Below are positions 10,079-22,129 of a stretch of 64,000 nt of DNA, piece by piece. Under the pieces are notes generated by a model that searched no databases, had not been told where the DNA came from, and saw only the letters and a program-made list of their open reading frames with translations. The stretch covers positions 907,501-971,500 of the forward strand of contig JAWNZC010000285.1 in NCBI GenBank assembly GCA_035771165.1, read 5' to 3'. The stretch's first letter is position 1; each line of letters starts with the position of its first letter. This stretch comes from Paragorgia papillata. Taxonomy: Eukaryota > Cnidaria > Anthozoa > Scleralcyonacea > Coralliidae. The position numbers and the translations under genes were made by a program.

Positions 10079-12542
10079 TGTGCAGTATGCCAAAGCTTAC
10101 CTGGAAATATTTCATGTCGAACGCCACGGCTGGCTACACAAGCCGATTTGTGTCGCAATGGCATTTGGAGATAAATCGGCGTGTGCATGTAACACTCCAT
10201 GCGACGACATGCAACGCTGATTTTATGACTGCCGAACTATTACAAATTTTTGTTTTGAGGTCAAAAACTTTAGCAGGTGCTACCTCATATTAAAATAACA
10301 ACAATTCATGCATCCCTTAATTACACGTAAATAGTAATTCAGTAACCCTCTATTTATATAGGTTTCAACTTCTTTAACTGATCCGCATTGGACGTATAGT
10401 ACATCTTGTAGAAATTGAAGGCCAGAACACAAGTCTGAAAACTAATATTTTTCTCTGTCAACCATTGCATTGAGACGTTTAAGAAGGTCTCCCATGGACA
10501 ACCGTTCTGTCGGTTCTTTGAAGCAACCGTCAACTATTTCTTTAACATCAGCATGTTGTTCCAGATCACCTGTGTACGGATACTCATTTGAAATTACTTT
10601 CCCAATTAGTTGTGCGGGATTGGTGATGTCATTCCACACACGCCTAGACGTATACATTTCTAGGATTATGCATCCAATTGCATACACATCCATGTATGGT
10701 TCTGCTCTCTTTCCCATGATGGACTCTTTGTGCTGGTACATCATCGTCCCAGTATTGGCTGCATTCCTCGTAATAGCCGTTGAAGTGAATGCACTGACCC
10801 CAAAATCACATATAACGGCATGGTATGTTCTTTTTTCAACCTCGAAATAAAATATTGGACAAAATTAACATGCATTGTTCTAATGTTGCTGTACGGCATA
10901 TCTGTGGTTGATTCGATAAAGAGCATAGCCATATATAGGCATAATGTTCTCAATGGACAAGGGACGTTATTAAATCATGGAGCCATCGAGAAAACCCGTT
11001 AGGTCCATAGTTTTATCTCTATGGAATAACCTGTTCACTTTGTCGTATAGCACTAGCGCGCTTTTCTTACTTACCAAGATATTTGCGGGTTTTAGATGTT
11101 GGTGAATGATCTCTTCGTCATGGAGGTAATGACATCCGCATGCAACTTGATAGAGGATGTACGGCTTAGCATCATCTAAAATCTGGAATATATATATATA
11201 TATATAGGCGTACATTTTTTAATCCGTATTGTGCATTGTTTCGTCCGCTCTGGAAGTTGAAAATTTTCAGCTTTCAAAGCGGATCGCTCTGCCTGCGCAG
11301 GCAAAGCGGACGTAATGGAAAGTTGCATTTAATTTCCGTTCGGACGGGATTTAATTCGGATGGGTTACTTCCTGAAACTCACGCGAGTAGATTTAATTTG
11401 TTGGTTATATATTATCGCCTGTACTTAGAATAAATAAGGGGTTGAATAAGCGCATTTATTATATGACAATGACGTCATTTTACCATGTTTGGGCAATGGA
11501 ACGCTGCAAATCCAGAGTCGTATTGCACACTGAAATCCTTATTGCCCGCTTCTATACCGGTTTAACCGGTTTTGAAGAGATAAAGTCTGCCTGAATATGA
11601 CAAATCAAAACCAAAATGGTAGATGGGTTTTAACTTAGTTTAAATGGTTTCATCGATAATACGCCAGGGCATTTTACTCGTTTATCGCATTTTAAAGTAC
11701 GTGCGAAACTCGGCTAAAATACCCGACCGTATTATCGGTCAAAGCATTTAATAAAAAAAAATACCCGGCCGTATTATCGGTCAGAGCATTAAAAAAGATT
11801 TGTTTCACATTTTTTAATCCGTATTGTGCACTGGGGCTTATTTTCCAGGTATATCTGCTTAAAACTGCCTGTATAAATATATATGTACACATATTACCTG
11901 AAACGGCGGTTGTTTAGAAAATGAGTTTCTCTAAATTCGACCCTCTGATGTAAGGAGAAATTAACCAGAGATCGTCATCCTTTCTGCAATATCCCATCAG
12001 GAGTAATAAATTTGGATGTCGTATTTTCCTGTTAAATGTGAAGAACACTTTAATAGATACAGAATCATATGGGTACATGTCTGGGGACGACAGCTGGCGC
12101 TCTCGTTTTCTGTTTATAGGTCGCTATATGTAATGCACCTTTTATCAGCAATTTTTCTTCAAATGCGAAAACGTTTCACCGAAATCTTGGGCAACGGCCT
12201 GTTATTTAAGTGCCATCGGACATAAGTTCTACTTTCGAGTTCACTACGGATTAATGGATCGACTTGGAACTCCATAACTATCATTCCAACTCCGACTTAT
12301 ATTTGTAGGGAATGGTATAGATGTATAACAATTAGACAACGAGCCACAGTTGAATATTCTATTACTCTGTTATTCTATTATAAGTTATCTAATTGGGACT
12401 ACCAACTTGTCAGAATAAATATTATTCTCATATTAAATATTATTCTATTATTATAATTAACTCGACTCTGTTCGCTATCACTTATCTATCTCTGGACAGT
12501 AGCTCAGACAATCAAAATGCAGGATTTGTATTATAAAAATAC

Positions 12543-12640
12543 GGTTTAATATAAATAAGTTTTGTGGAAACACCACGTAAAATATTTCTTAGCAAAGAAA
12601 TATTTTACGTGGTGTTTCCGCAAAACTTATTTATATTACA
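12543..12640. repeat. fold-back (inverted repeat, arms of about 47 bp)
   Basis: AATATAAATAAGTTTTG through CACGTAAAATATTTCTT is followed almost immediately by its reverse complement, leaving a tiny loop around AGC. It is intronic in the kinase gene and probably a MITE-like hairpin. Confidence 0.8.
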
Positions 12641-12974
12641 TTATCGCCATGAAAGCTTTCAAAGAATTAATACGGTTTAATTTTGTAACGTGCTATATAT
12701 CCCATGCCGTAATTGTTCCATAAGCTAGCTATGAACGATAGATGCTCTCACCTGCATATTTGCAATTCTTTAATATCTTCATATGATTCATTTTGCCTTT
12801 CCGAAGGAAGAGTTATCGACTTTATTGCGATTTCTGTGCCTCTCCATTCACCTTTGTAAACAGTCCCAAATTGGCCCTGGCCAACAACATCTCCTTTCTT
12901 GATCTTGCTTGGATCAACTTCATAAACTGTTCATGAATAGGTAAATAATGTAATGACTTCAGCTAAATAATAAT

Positions 12975-12997
12975 TGATAATAATAATAATGATAATG

Positions 12998-13032
<35 letters not shown>

Positions 13033-13905
13033 TATTATAATTATTATTATTATAATTATTATAATTATTATAATTATTATAATTATTATAATTATTATAA
13101 TTATTATAATTATTATAATTATTATAATTATTATAATTATTATAATTATTGTAATTATTGTAATTATTGTAATTATTGTAATTATTGTAATTATTGTAAT
13201 TATTGTAATTATTGTAATTATTGTAATTATTGTAATTATTGTAATTATTGTAATTATTGTAATTATTGTAATTATTGTAATTATTGTAATTATTGTAATT
13301 ATTGTAATTATTGTAATTATTGTAATTATTGTAATTATTGTAATTATTGTAATTATTGTAATTATTGTAATTATTGTAATTATTGTAATTATTGTAATTA
13401 TTGTAATTATTGTAATTATTGTAATTATTGTAATTATTGTAATTATTATAATGATTATAATGATTATAATTATTATTATAATTATTATTATAATTATTAT
13501 TATAATTATTATTATAATTATTATAATTATTATAATTATTATAATTATTATAATTATTATAATTATTATAATTATTATAATTATTATAATTATTATAATT
13601 ATTATAATTATTATAATTATTATAATTATTATAATTATTATAATTATTATAATTATTATAATTATTATAATTATTATAATTATTATAATTATTATAATTA
13701 TTATAATTATTATAATTATTATAATTATTATAATTATTATAATTATTATAATTATTATAATTATTATAATTATTATAATTATTATAATTATTATAATTAT
13801 TATAATTATTATAATTATTATAATTATAATAATTATAATAATAATTATAATAATTATAATAATTATAATTATAATTATAATTATAATTATAATTATAATT
13901 ATAAT
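12975..13905. repeat. 930-bp minisatellite of 9-bp units (TAATTATTA / TAATTATTG)
   Basis: Outer blocks are TAATTATTA units; an inner block at about 13148-13442 consists of about 33 uniform TAATTATTG units. Flanks grade into ATAATG and TAATTA. The whole tract is open in two frames only because of its composition. It lies in the intron between the Ig and kinase exons. Confidence 0.95.
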
Positions 13906-14020
13906 TAATTATACGGCGATTGTTATCCATTTATAAGGTTGTACCGATATGCAGATATGCAAAGTTACCATATTGCTAATACACCTGCAGTCAAAGTGAC
14001 AGAGGATTTACTCTCGCATG

Positions 14021-14054
<34 letters not shown>

Positions 14055-14335
14055 TATTTATAAACCGCGCAGGAGGGCTTTATCGGATATAAAACACGAG
14101 GCGATAGCCGAGTGTTTTAGAGCCGATAAAGCCCGTACTGCAAGGTTTTTAAATGACTTCTAAAAAGATTCACTTCATATGTTCATTGGCGTAGTAATTT
14201 TGAAAATTAAGCTTATCTCAGCCGTTAAAAACCAGCGAGAAACTTAGAGCGAGTCTATATCACATATATAGATCCGATACGCTCATGATTTTTCTTTGTG
14301 TTTTCCTCATGAATTATTAATGAATTTTAGAAATA
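14055..14335 (-). mobile_element. MITE of the CTCGGCTTCGCCTCG family, copy C
   Basis: The reverse complement of copies A and B: starts with the hairpin region (TATCGGATATAAAACACGAG) and ends with CATGAATTATTAATGAATTTT. It is in an intron of the kinase gene and flanked by TA runs. Confidence 0.6.
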
Positions 14336-14407
14336 TATATATATATTATATATATATAAGTGAGTTTTGGTTCACGAAAAGTTAGAGAGTGCTCAATACC
14401 ATATAGA

Positions 14408-14448
14408 TCGCCTGAAGATTCCGTTTAGGATGAAACCTCTGGTAGTGA
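14408..14448 (+). ncRNA. hammerhead ribozyme (Penelope type)
   Basis: Stem I TCGC/GTGA (one G-T wobble), core CTGAAGA and GAAA, stem II TCC/GGA with loop GTTTA behind a T-T pair, stem III of 2-3 pairs with loop TCT, cleavage triplet GTA. In the copy at 42149 stem II is CCC/GGG: the C-G to T-A change on both sides is compensatory. Confidence 0.75.
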
Positions 14449-14477
14449 AGACTTTAAGGTAACCATACTTCATGCTT

Positions 14478-14523
<46 letters not shown>

Positions 14524-14555
14524 ACAAAGCATGAAGTATGGTTACCTTAAAGTCT

Positions 14556-14596
14556 TCACTACCAGAGGTTTCATCCTAAACGGAATCTTCAGGCGA
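14556..14596 (-). ncRNA. hammerhead ribozyme (Penelope type), inverted partner
   Basis: Exact reverse complement of the motif at 14408-14448; the two arms can also pair with each other across the TA-rich loop, which would compete with ribozyme folding. Confidence 0.7.
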
Positions 14597-15364
14597 TATA
14601 TATATATATATAGGGAGTAAATATATAGAGTAAATCCTCTGTCACTTTGACTGCAGGTATATTAGTAATATGGTAACTTTGCATATCTGCATATCTGCAT
14701 ATATATATATATATATTTACGACGATATCGTTTTGGAGTGAATGCATTATTTCTCATTAAAAACTGAAGTAAGCGATGGTACTGGCATGAATTTAATTCC
14801 AAATTTACGGCAAAGGATGGGAATTTTGTCTGGTAGACTATATGCATGCCACTCGGTTTCGACGGTAAATTAATTCTATTTATTCTAATATTGTTTTTGT
14901 CCCTAATAATTAAAAGACGTTTCTTACGATACAGTTACTATATATTTTCTACTCCTAAATGTTTTCCTACCGTTTTCCTCTTGATTTCTCATATCCAATT
15001 GTTTTGGGGGCATTACTTCATTGGAGTCTGGATTATTTTCAACAACATTAATTACTGCAGATTTCTCAACGTGGTCGTTTACTTTTACCACACACTGGTA
15101 CTGTCCAGGCTGGTTTACAAACATGAGAGACGCCTTTCTTCCCTCTTTGACAGGTCTCCCGTTTACGAACCAGGAATATTCAACGACCATTGTGCAATGA
15201 TAATAGGAAAAACAAGCGAGCACCAGGCAGTCATCCCCATCGACACCAACAGCACGATCTGGTCCATGTCCGATTAAACCACTTTCTGCAGAGAGTGGAA
15301 TCAAATTTAAATCAAATTCGATAAATCTCTGGCTGAATTTTACGGTTCACACTAGGTCAATCTC

Positions 15365-15505
15365 CAAACTTTTTAGGTAAATGAACTTACGAAATGGTTC
15401 GCTTTTTAAGCCGTTCAATAAACTCGCAGTACGTGCTTTATCGGATCTAAAAACTCGGCTTACGCCTCGTGTTTTATATCCGATAAAGCACTATTGCTCG
15501 TTTAT
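15365..15505 (+). mobile_element. MITE of the CTCGGCTTCGCCTCG family, copy D (3' part)
   Basis: Carries TGAACTTACGAAATGG, GCCGTTCAATAAACTCGCAG and the hairpin ACTCGGCTTACGCCTCGTG followed by ATATCCGATAAAGCACT. It sits just upstream of the Ig exon of the kinase gene. Confidence 0.6.
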
Positions 15506-17302
15506 TAAAATTACATAAAGTTACAAGACATAATTAAATCGCCTAGGATTGGTGAACAATAAATGCCGAAACAGTCTATACCTAGTTATTACACTCAATT
15601 ACATATGCACTCACTTATTTGTTTTTGTGTTAATCATGCAGTGACCATTTTGATTAAGGTGGGTGTGGTGCATCTATATAGTAGCCTCCTACCCAATTAA
15701 TTTACCGACAAGTCGCGTTTTCCCTACAGAATATACCGACCATTATTCTGAATAGCTGGAGTGTCACATCCCCTTTTCTCCCGCACTGTGCCCAATAACA
15801 CTTGCATGTGTCCGGTTTATAATATGATATATAGATGGGAAATATATAACTAAAGAACGCGTTAATCATGGCATGGGCCATGGCATAATTTCCTTCACTA
15901 TTTTTTTCTGAATTGACCCATACCTTCTCCTGGCGTGGCTGCACACAATTTGATATCAAACGCGTTGTCCAGCGAGTTCCGATCCCTTTCAATAAAATAA
16001 CTTTCATCTTCACCTTTCACTAAAGAAAATAATTATTTCAAACGTCATATAATGGACACAATCAACGGAATAGCATAAAAGATAATGGCTGTCCGTTTTA
16101 CCGTAATCCTTTGCGAACCTAAATAAGTTCAGATAGAGAAGTGCTCCAAAATTCTCGCTTGAATCTTCATTGTTTCGAGACGGGCGTTTGTTTCGAATAT
16201 GGTTCGGGTTTTTAGTATGTAATTTTACAAGTTTTAGTAGGTAACAGCTTACTTTTTTACCAATTTTAGTGTCCGCACAGTCCATGCATATTGTGTTCTA
16301 CAAACGCCAAAGAGTATTGTAAAATGAACTTGCCGCCATAAATCTTGCATGCTATATACCGTGGGATATATATACATACGTTGGTATAACGAATTTTGCA
16401 AGCGATGATACTATGCATTTCCAATAGACTAAATGGATATCAAATACCTGATGAGAAGCATGCAAATAATTACCAATTAATTATTATGAACAGATGAAGT
16501 ACCTACTTTAAACGCTTTAGTACGTGTGCAAAAGAAAAGCTTTAACGAAATTCTATTAAATTTATGAAATTTACTCTTCCGTAATTATAAGGAAATAAAA
16601 AAATATGAAAGTGAAAGCACTAACGTGACGACCGCGTGTCACGTACCTAAACTGAAACCAGTAAGTTCCCATCCCCATTCTGAAGGGTCATACTCTGGAG
16701 GTGGAACAGCATAATCAGTGCCAAATTCCTTTTCAATTTTGTCTCGCCGTTCGCTGGAAAAACATTCCGATCTGCAATCACAGTACAAAGTGCTCTTCTC
16801 GTCAGAATACCTTGAATCGACACACCGTTCGAAAATAAGTTTTGCAGATCCTATAGGTAAAATAGAAAATAAAGTAACGTAAATGCAATGGTGCAGACAG
16901 ATGCACGCGAGACATGCACTGTTCTAAGAAATATATTTAACGGAACAGCTTGCAGCAACAAATATCCGTTAAAATTCGTTCACAATTCAAAATATTATAT
17001 TCAAATAAATATAATATTAAAAAATGAATACCTAAAGTACTTCGTTCAGTTCCTTCCATGGTAAAGTTGAACTTATTATGCCTTGATTGAAAAATAAAAA
17101 ATGCCATTTATTAGAATAAAAGTCCATACGAAAATTAAATCGAATACATGCATGCATGTATGTGCAGGTTTCTTCCAAAAAGGCGTTTGAAACTAAAAGA
17201 AAATAGTAGAAGTAGGGATACGAAATGTTCAGTATACATTTCCATCGCCATAGTAAATTTTCGATTTTCTAAGGGGGTGTTCATATGATCCCAGTAAACC
17301 CG

Positions 17303-17606
17303 CTAAGACAAGTCAGACGTGAATATTATGCCACAAATGTCGTTGAAACAGCAATACCGTGAGGCGTGCATGACACCGATTAACAACCATATATATAATT
17401 CCATCCAATAATCTACAAGACGATGAAATAATAACGAAATACAAGTTGGCGGTATCGTGAAAGGAAAGACAAAACATTCCTTTGTTGTTTCTTGCTTTAG
17501 ACGATTTAATTCAGAACGTCTACAAACACCTATTATTGAGCGCATCTCTATAGTTGCTATCGGATGCAACAGTGTGTATAACTTCATATTTCCTGTTCAA
17601 TTAGTC
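17303..17606. other. no confident gene
   Basis: A minus-strand open frame here lacks splice-site support and any recognisable motif. It lies upstream of the kinase start codon and may be leader or intergenic sequence. Confidence 0.3.
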
Positions 17607-17737
17607 TGAATTAGGCCCAGGTCAAACGTCGAACTTTTCATGAGTCGAACTCAATGTAAATTAGGAAAGTCTTTTGTTTAGGTTAATTTGCATTGAGTTC
17701 GTCTCGTGTGAAGTACGTCGTTTGACCCGGGCCTAAC
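17607..17737. mobile_element. short MITE with about 50-bp terminal inverted repeats
   Basis: TTAGGCCCAGGTCAAACG at the left matches the reverse complement of CGTTTGACCCGGGCCTAA at the right, and the similarity continues through AACTCAATG. The outermost TTA/TAA would fit a 3-bp PIF/Harbinger-type target duplication. A diverged relative lies near 20690-20800. Confidence 0.65.
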
Positions 17738-18133
17738 TAACACAAATTGTGTTAAAATTTTCGAGCTCATGCATACAATCCATATCGTCCTTTTCCCTTG
17801 AACTCAAATCAGGTTAAAGACGTATTGACAATCATTTTGTATTTTACAAAATAGCCTGCGTTAAAATATAATTTGGTCTTTGTATATGATGATATATTAA
17901 GTAATTCGTATAGTTACTTTTCTTTAACTTCGACTTGTTCACTTCTCCGAGAATTTGAAATTGCGGGGAGTTCACTCTTCCTGGATTCTGAGATTTCGTG
18001 TACTTCACTTTTCTAAAGAAAATTCAAATGTAAAACAACTGCACAACAAGGCAGCAATGTATATTGAAAAGCACTTAAAGCAGTACATAAGTTTTATTTA
18101 TACAGTAAGTCTGCATGACTGCATTATGCCTAC

Positions 18134-20930
18134 CTGCAAACTGTTAGTACGATTTGTCGAACTTTCATGAGAGGTATCCACAACAGAATCTATGGAGTCG
18201 TCACTATTTTCACTTTTCTTATGTAATGAAAATGCATAAATAAAGTAAAAAAATATTGATGGAAAGTAAGCTAGATAATGACACATTTACTAACAAGTAT
18301 GGCACGAGTATGATTTGAATATAACATTCAAACCGACATAACAAAAACGATGAGGGCTTTACATTTTACAATAATCCTACCTGAACGAATCCTAAAAAGA
18401 GTTTAATATGACAAATCAACAATCATGCAGTACGCAACAGATGGCTTTTTTTATTATTGTCAGTGTCATTTCAGTAATTTTTTAAGATATTTTTCGAAAT
18501 ATAGTGCATGTTTTGAACGAAACAGATTATGATAAATATGCCGCTATCCTCTTTGATATTGTGAATTAGTGCATGAAGCCGGCAGTTGACATAATTCAAT
18601 AATGGGACCTATGCGAGTTTACGTCACGCTTTTGTTCTCACCACCAAGCCTCGCTTTGAGGCAACGCTATGCAAACAGTGCATGTGTATCAATTAAAAAA
18701 GAGAACACCTTTAAAACTTGACTATGTATTCTTTTGCACTCACCGGGTGAAATAAAAAAATACATATTTTTTTAAGTGGTATCGGGGTTTTTTATACACA
18801 CTGCATGTATATAAAGGAAATGATCTGTATGTGTTCTTCCTCCGAGACAAACGGCTTGAAAATACGAAGAGATGTCGAGTTTTTTAACCCGCTTGTTTGT
18901 ATTTAGAAATAAGATGATGAACACTTACGAGTGTTTGAAGTTGCTTCTCAAACAATCCTTATTTAGAGGGAAAATCGGTATTAAAGTTGGGAAATTCGGA
19001 TCTAATCTTCCTCCGATTTCTAAATACTGGTTGAACATTTATTTCTTTTGAATTTTCTTCGTGAATTATTAATGAGTTTGACAATATATACCCATTCAAA
19101 AACTCATTGATGAGAAAAGAAATCAGTACATGGTAAAAAATGATTTATATATTAAACTTTAAATTTGATTATCTCGCGGCTTGATTTTCAAAATTACTAC
19201 GCCAATAAACTAATGAAACGGGTCGGCGTTTTTGAAGCTATTCAGAACAATCGGACTACGTGGTTTATCAGATCTAAAACACTCGGCTATCGTCTCGTGT
19301 TTTATATCTGATAAAACACTACTGCAACTCATACTAAAAATATGAAGGTGTCTTGATGTAAAGACTTAAAAGATATCGACACAAGGATAACATTGTTCGC
19401 AGTTATGGTCACCAACCCAAATAATCAATCAAAAACTTCTTCTTGAAAACGTACAACGTCGGGCAACTAATTTTATCTTAAATTATCCTAAAGACATGAC
19501 TTATAAACAGAGGTTATCCAAACTCAATTTATTTCCGCTCGAGTACCGCAGAAATATTTGCGATTTAGTTTTTTTTCATAAATGTTTACTTGGACAATAT
19601 AACTTAAATTTAGATAATTTTGTTCAAAGAAGACCTGAGCCCAGATACTCAATTAGGTCGCATCACTCATACTTTCCTTAGGGTTGTAAGGGCATGGAAT
19701 ACCTAGTTTATAGCACAGTGGTTGATGGATAAGAATGGTAAGTAAGCCAAGCAATATTAATCCACGAAGAGAACTATGCAAGAGCCAGAAGAGTTCCCTG
19801 AACTTTTACTGTTAGACTGATTTACCTTTAGCGATCGTTCAAGTAATATTTAAAACACGAGCAGAAGTGTTTCATCAGATTTAAAACCACGAGGGCGCAG
19901 CCCGAGTGTTTTAGATCTGATAAAACACGTGATGCGAGTGTTTTATTAAACACTTATTTACTGGCGCCGAGGGAAACAGTGTGTTTTGTGGACCCGAGAC
20001 TGCCGTTGTTTTCCGAGGCGAAGCCGAGGGCAACAACGAGCAGTCGAGGGGCCACAAAACACACTGTTTTCCCGAGTATATATTATATACTATATATCAA
20101 GTGTCAAATGACAACAAAAATGTTGAGTAAAATTTTCAGACATTGTTTTTAATGAAAGAAAACTGGAGAAAACAAAGACAAACTGAACCAGACCATCTAC
20201 TTCCGGTTTTGATATTTTTCCCTAGGGAAAAATAAATGTAATGATACCCGCTGCCATGGGTTACGCGGGGAAACATCACGATTTTCGGAATGCCACGCGA
20301 GGACCGCTCGCCCAATCAGAGAGCTAGAAAAATGGACTTTGACACTTGATATATAACAAATTATGTTCATATATATGTTCGAGTTTTATTGTATGTTCAC
20401 TAGTATTCTTTATATAAAATTGTATGTTCATTAGTATTGGTATAAAACCACGGACATGGTACTGATTTCCTTTGTGTTTTCCTCGTGAATTATTAATGAG
20501 TTTTTGAATAGTCCTGTATATCATTCCTACCCCGAATAAAGATCTTTATATAGCTACCTCGCCAGCGTGTTGCATCAATGTACCTTCTTTAAATAATTTA
20601 TACAGAGATAACCCATTTTATAACAATATGTATAGTCAGTTCGTTGTTAATTATTGCGGTATATTTTTGTACTGTAATGTAACGTGTGATCCTGAGCTAA
20701 ACCTAGAACTAGTTTCGTGCGTCAAACTCAATGCAAACAATTTAAACATGTAATAGATGAACAGTTCGGCGTTTAACTCATGCCTCTATGTCGTTCATGT
20801 GCACTGGTTCAACATTTCCCATGCCTAATAAACAGAAAACATAATCCTTGTTGCAACTGAATTACGGAAACATTAGCGAAACTCGGCTTTCATCCAATCA
20901 CCGCGCTCGTTTCCAAATCATGCATGTTAT

Positions 20931-20999
<69 letters not shown>

Positions 21000-22115
21000 A
21001 AGTATAAAGTATAGTTTTACCTTAAAGTCTTCGCTACCAGAGGTTTCACCCTAAACGGGATCATCAGGCGACTGATGATCAGATGATCCCGTTCAGATGA
21101 TCAGATGATCCCGTTTAGGGTGAAACCTCTGGTAGCGAAGACTTTAAGGTAAAACTATACTTTATACTTTGTATTTTGCTCTATCTATATATGGTATTGA
21201 GCACTCTCTAACATTTCGTGAACCATAACTCACTTATATATATATATATATATATTGATATATTTAAAGATAATACCGTTATGATCATATATCTACCTTT
21301 TTGTAAGCACCTGTCGCTCTATATGTTATGCGTCCACTGCACTTGAAATATTTTCTGTCCATTTTTACAACATCAATGACTTTTGTTGTCGCTGCACCTC
21401 TTCGAGATTTTTTACGCCCCTGACAAGAAAATCATGCATCAGCACATTAATGGATATGCAGTTAAAAACGAATAAACAGCAAATAAAACAAACTCTAGAG
21501 ATCAGTGTTGGATCTAGAATCAGTTTAAAAGATGGGGTTTATAACACAATTGTATTCTCTGCTTGGTGCTATTCGGGCCAATTTAACTCAAATTTGACGT
21601 CATTTTGATGGGTGAAACGGTCGATATATCATTATATAGTCGTTTACAATAACAGGATTAGGTAAAAGGCGTAAAAGGCGTCGTCATTAGATGCTAAGGT
21701 GTTGCCCGACTTATACAAAAACAAAAAGAATAGCCTTATTCAACTAACAATGTTTTGCGTGCTTCCACCCGTCTCCTCGTCATGCTGATTTCGCTTGTTT
21801 ACAACATCGCGTTTGACGTCACTCCATCCATACCCTATAAATAAAATTATTAGATTCTATATTTAAATCTGGGTCACTGTAATTAAAATGGTGAAGACGT
21901 AACTTATAGAAACTAAATCATACTTATTTCGCGATATGCTTACCTGCAACACACACATCCTTGGTCGTTTCTCTTCTAGAGTCAGCTTCTAAAGATGTTG
22001 GTGGTAACCTATGTCGGTCCTTACTATGCCCGCAGTGGAAGCATTCTGCAAGTTCGGACACCATACTATACCCAATACACTGACATCCACTGGAACTACA
22101 GTTCAGTAACAGTGC
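18134..22115 (-). CDS. unrecognised multi-exon gene, partial
   Basis: Four minus-strand exons join in frame: 22115-21944 (Cys-rich: NCSSSGCQC, then CFHCGH), 21834-21749, 21419-21297 (basic: GRKKSRRGAATTK, then RKYFKCSGRITYR) and 18217-18134 (acidic/Ser-rich: NSDDSIDSVVD). Each is bounded by AG and GT, with phases 0-1, 1-0, 0-0 and 0-0; the donor of the second (GTTAGT) is non-consensus. Neither the first nor the last coding exon was found, and I recognise no domain. It might continue toward the region upstream of the kinase gene, but the phases do not fit kinase exons 1 or 2, so I treat it as separate. Confidence 0.4.
19085..19330 (+). mobile_element. MITE of the CTCGTGTTTTA hairpin family, copy E
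   Basis: Has AAAAACTCATTGATGAG, AAATTACTACGCCAATAAAC and the hairpin ACTCGGCTATCGTCTCGTG beside TATATCTGATAAAACACTAC, ordered as in copy A. Confidence 0.6.
19376..19690 (+). pseudogene. LINE reverse transcriptase 3' fragment
   Basis: One open frame contains LLENVQRRATNFIL, then LPLEYRR-like NLFPLEYRRNICDLVF and ends SHHSYFP before a stop. The LEKVQRRFTK..LPLEERR pattern is typical of the C-terminal end of jockey/CR1-group LINE polymerases, and the minus-strand LINE at 29.7-30.2 kb shows the same. Only this tail is present, as expected for 5' truncation. Confidence 0.65.
19853..20515 (-). mobile_element. MITE of the hairpin family, copy F, split by an insertion
   Basis: The hairpin half (CACGAGGGCGCAGCCCGAGTG) lies at 19853-19945, and the CTCGTGAATTATTAATGAG end is near 20480-20510. 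Between them is a GC-richer palindrome (GTGTTTTGTGG ... CCACAAAACACACTG, 19990-20065) and unique sequence. Confidence 0.5.
20936..20996. repeat. (TA)n microsatellite
   Basis: About 30 TA units, directly adjacent to the Penelope-type palindrome, as at the 14.4 and 40.8 kb copies. Confidence 0.95.
20997..21240. mobile_element. palindromic Penelope-terminus relic, second copy
   Basis: An arm AAAGTATAAAGTATAGTTTTA plus hammerhead is followed by a scrambled centre of GATGATCAGATGATCCCG repeats and the inverted arm, then TATGGTATTGAGCACTCTC and GTGAACCATAACTCACTT. The ends are near-identical to those of the element at 40.8-42.3 kb. Confidence 0.75.
21031..21071 (-). ncRNA. hammerhead ribozyme (Penelope type)
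   Basis: Stem I TCGC/GCGA, core CTGATGA and GAAA, stem II CCC/GGG with loop GTTTA, stem III around TCT, triplet GTA. Same sequence as 42149-42189. The opposite arm (about 21100-21138) has CAGATGA in place of CTGATGA and is probably dead. Confidence 0.75.
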
Positions 22116-22129
22116 CTATAAATATATTG

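Larger units (their letters stand above)
14355..14600. mobile_element. palindromic Penelope-terminus relic with two hammerheads
   Basis: Contains AAGTGAGTTTTGGTTCACGA, CTCAATACCATATAG, a hammerhead and a CATACTTCATGCTTTG block, then after a (TA)n loop the reverse complement of the hammerhead and last block. The same blocks form the ends of the Penelope-like element at 40.8-42.3 kb. No coding sequence remains. Confidence 0.75.
10442..17059 (-). pseudogene. Ig-domain/TKL-type protein kinase, eight exons, one frame break
   Basis: Coding exons, 5' to 3' on the minus strand: 17059-17032 (ATG in context ACCATGG), 16850-16647, 16019-15924, 15285-14971, 12926-12752, 12028-11898, 11182-11075, 10840-10442. 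All junction phases agree. Total length is one base too many, explained by a single extra base in exon 6 near 11914-11918 that would stop translation after LEKLIF. The product would be about 484 residues: a Cys-rich N-terminus (CVDSRYSDEKSTLYCDC), one Ig-like domain (exon 4, WFVNG to GQYQC), then a TKL-like kinase with glycine loop GQGQFGTVYKG, AIK lysine, HPNLLLLMGYC, DFG and an APE-equivalent activation segment. No signal peptide or membrane segment is seen. The catalytic loop reads HQHLKPAN instead of HRDLKPxN, so the catalytic Asp is His; a pseudokinase is likely. The frame break may be real decay or an assembly error. Confidence 0.75.

Noticed and set aside
12959..13936. 320-codon poly-Ile and poly-Asn/Tyr frames
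   Set aside because: Pure product of the 9-bp AT minisatellite.
18134..18217. Extra 5' exon of the kinase gene
   Set aside because: Its phase-0 end does not join exon 1 or exon 2 of the kinase without a stop codon, and the kinase already has an ATG in good context.
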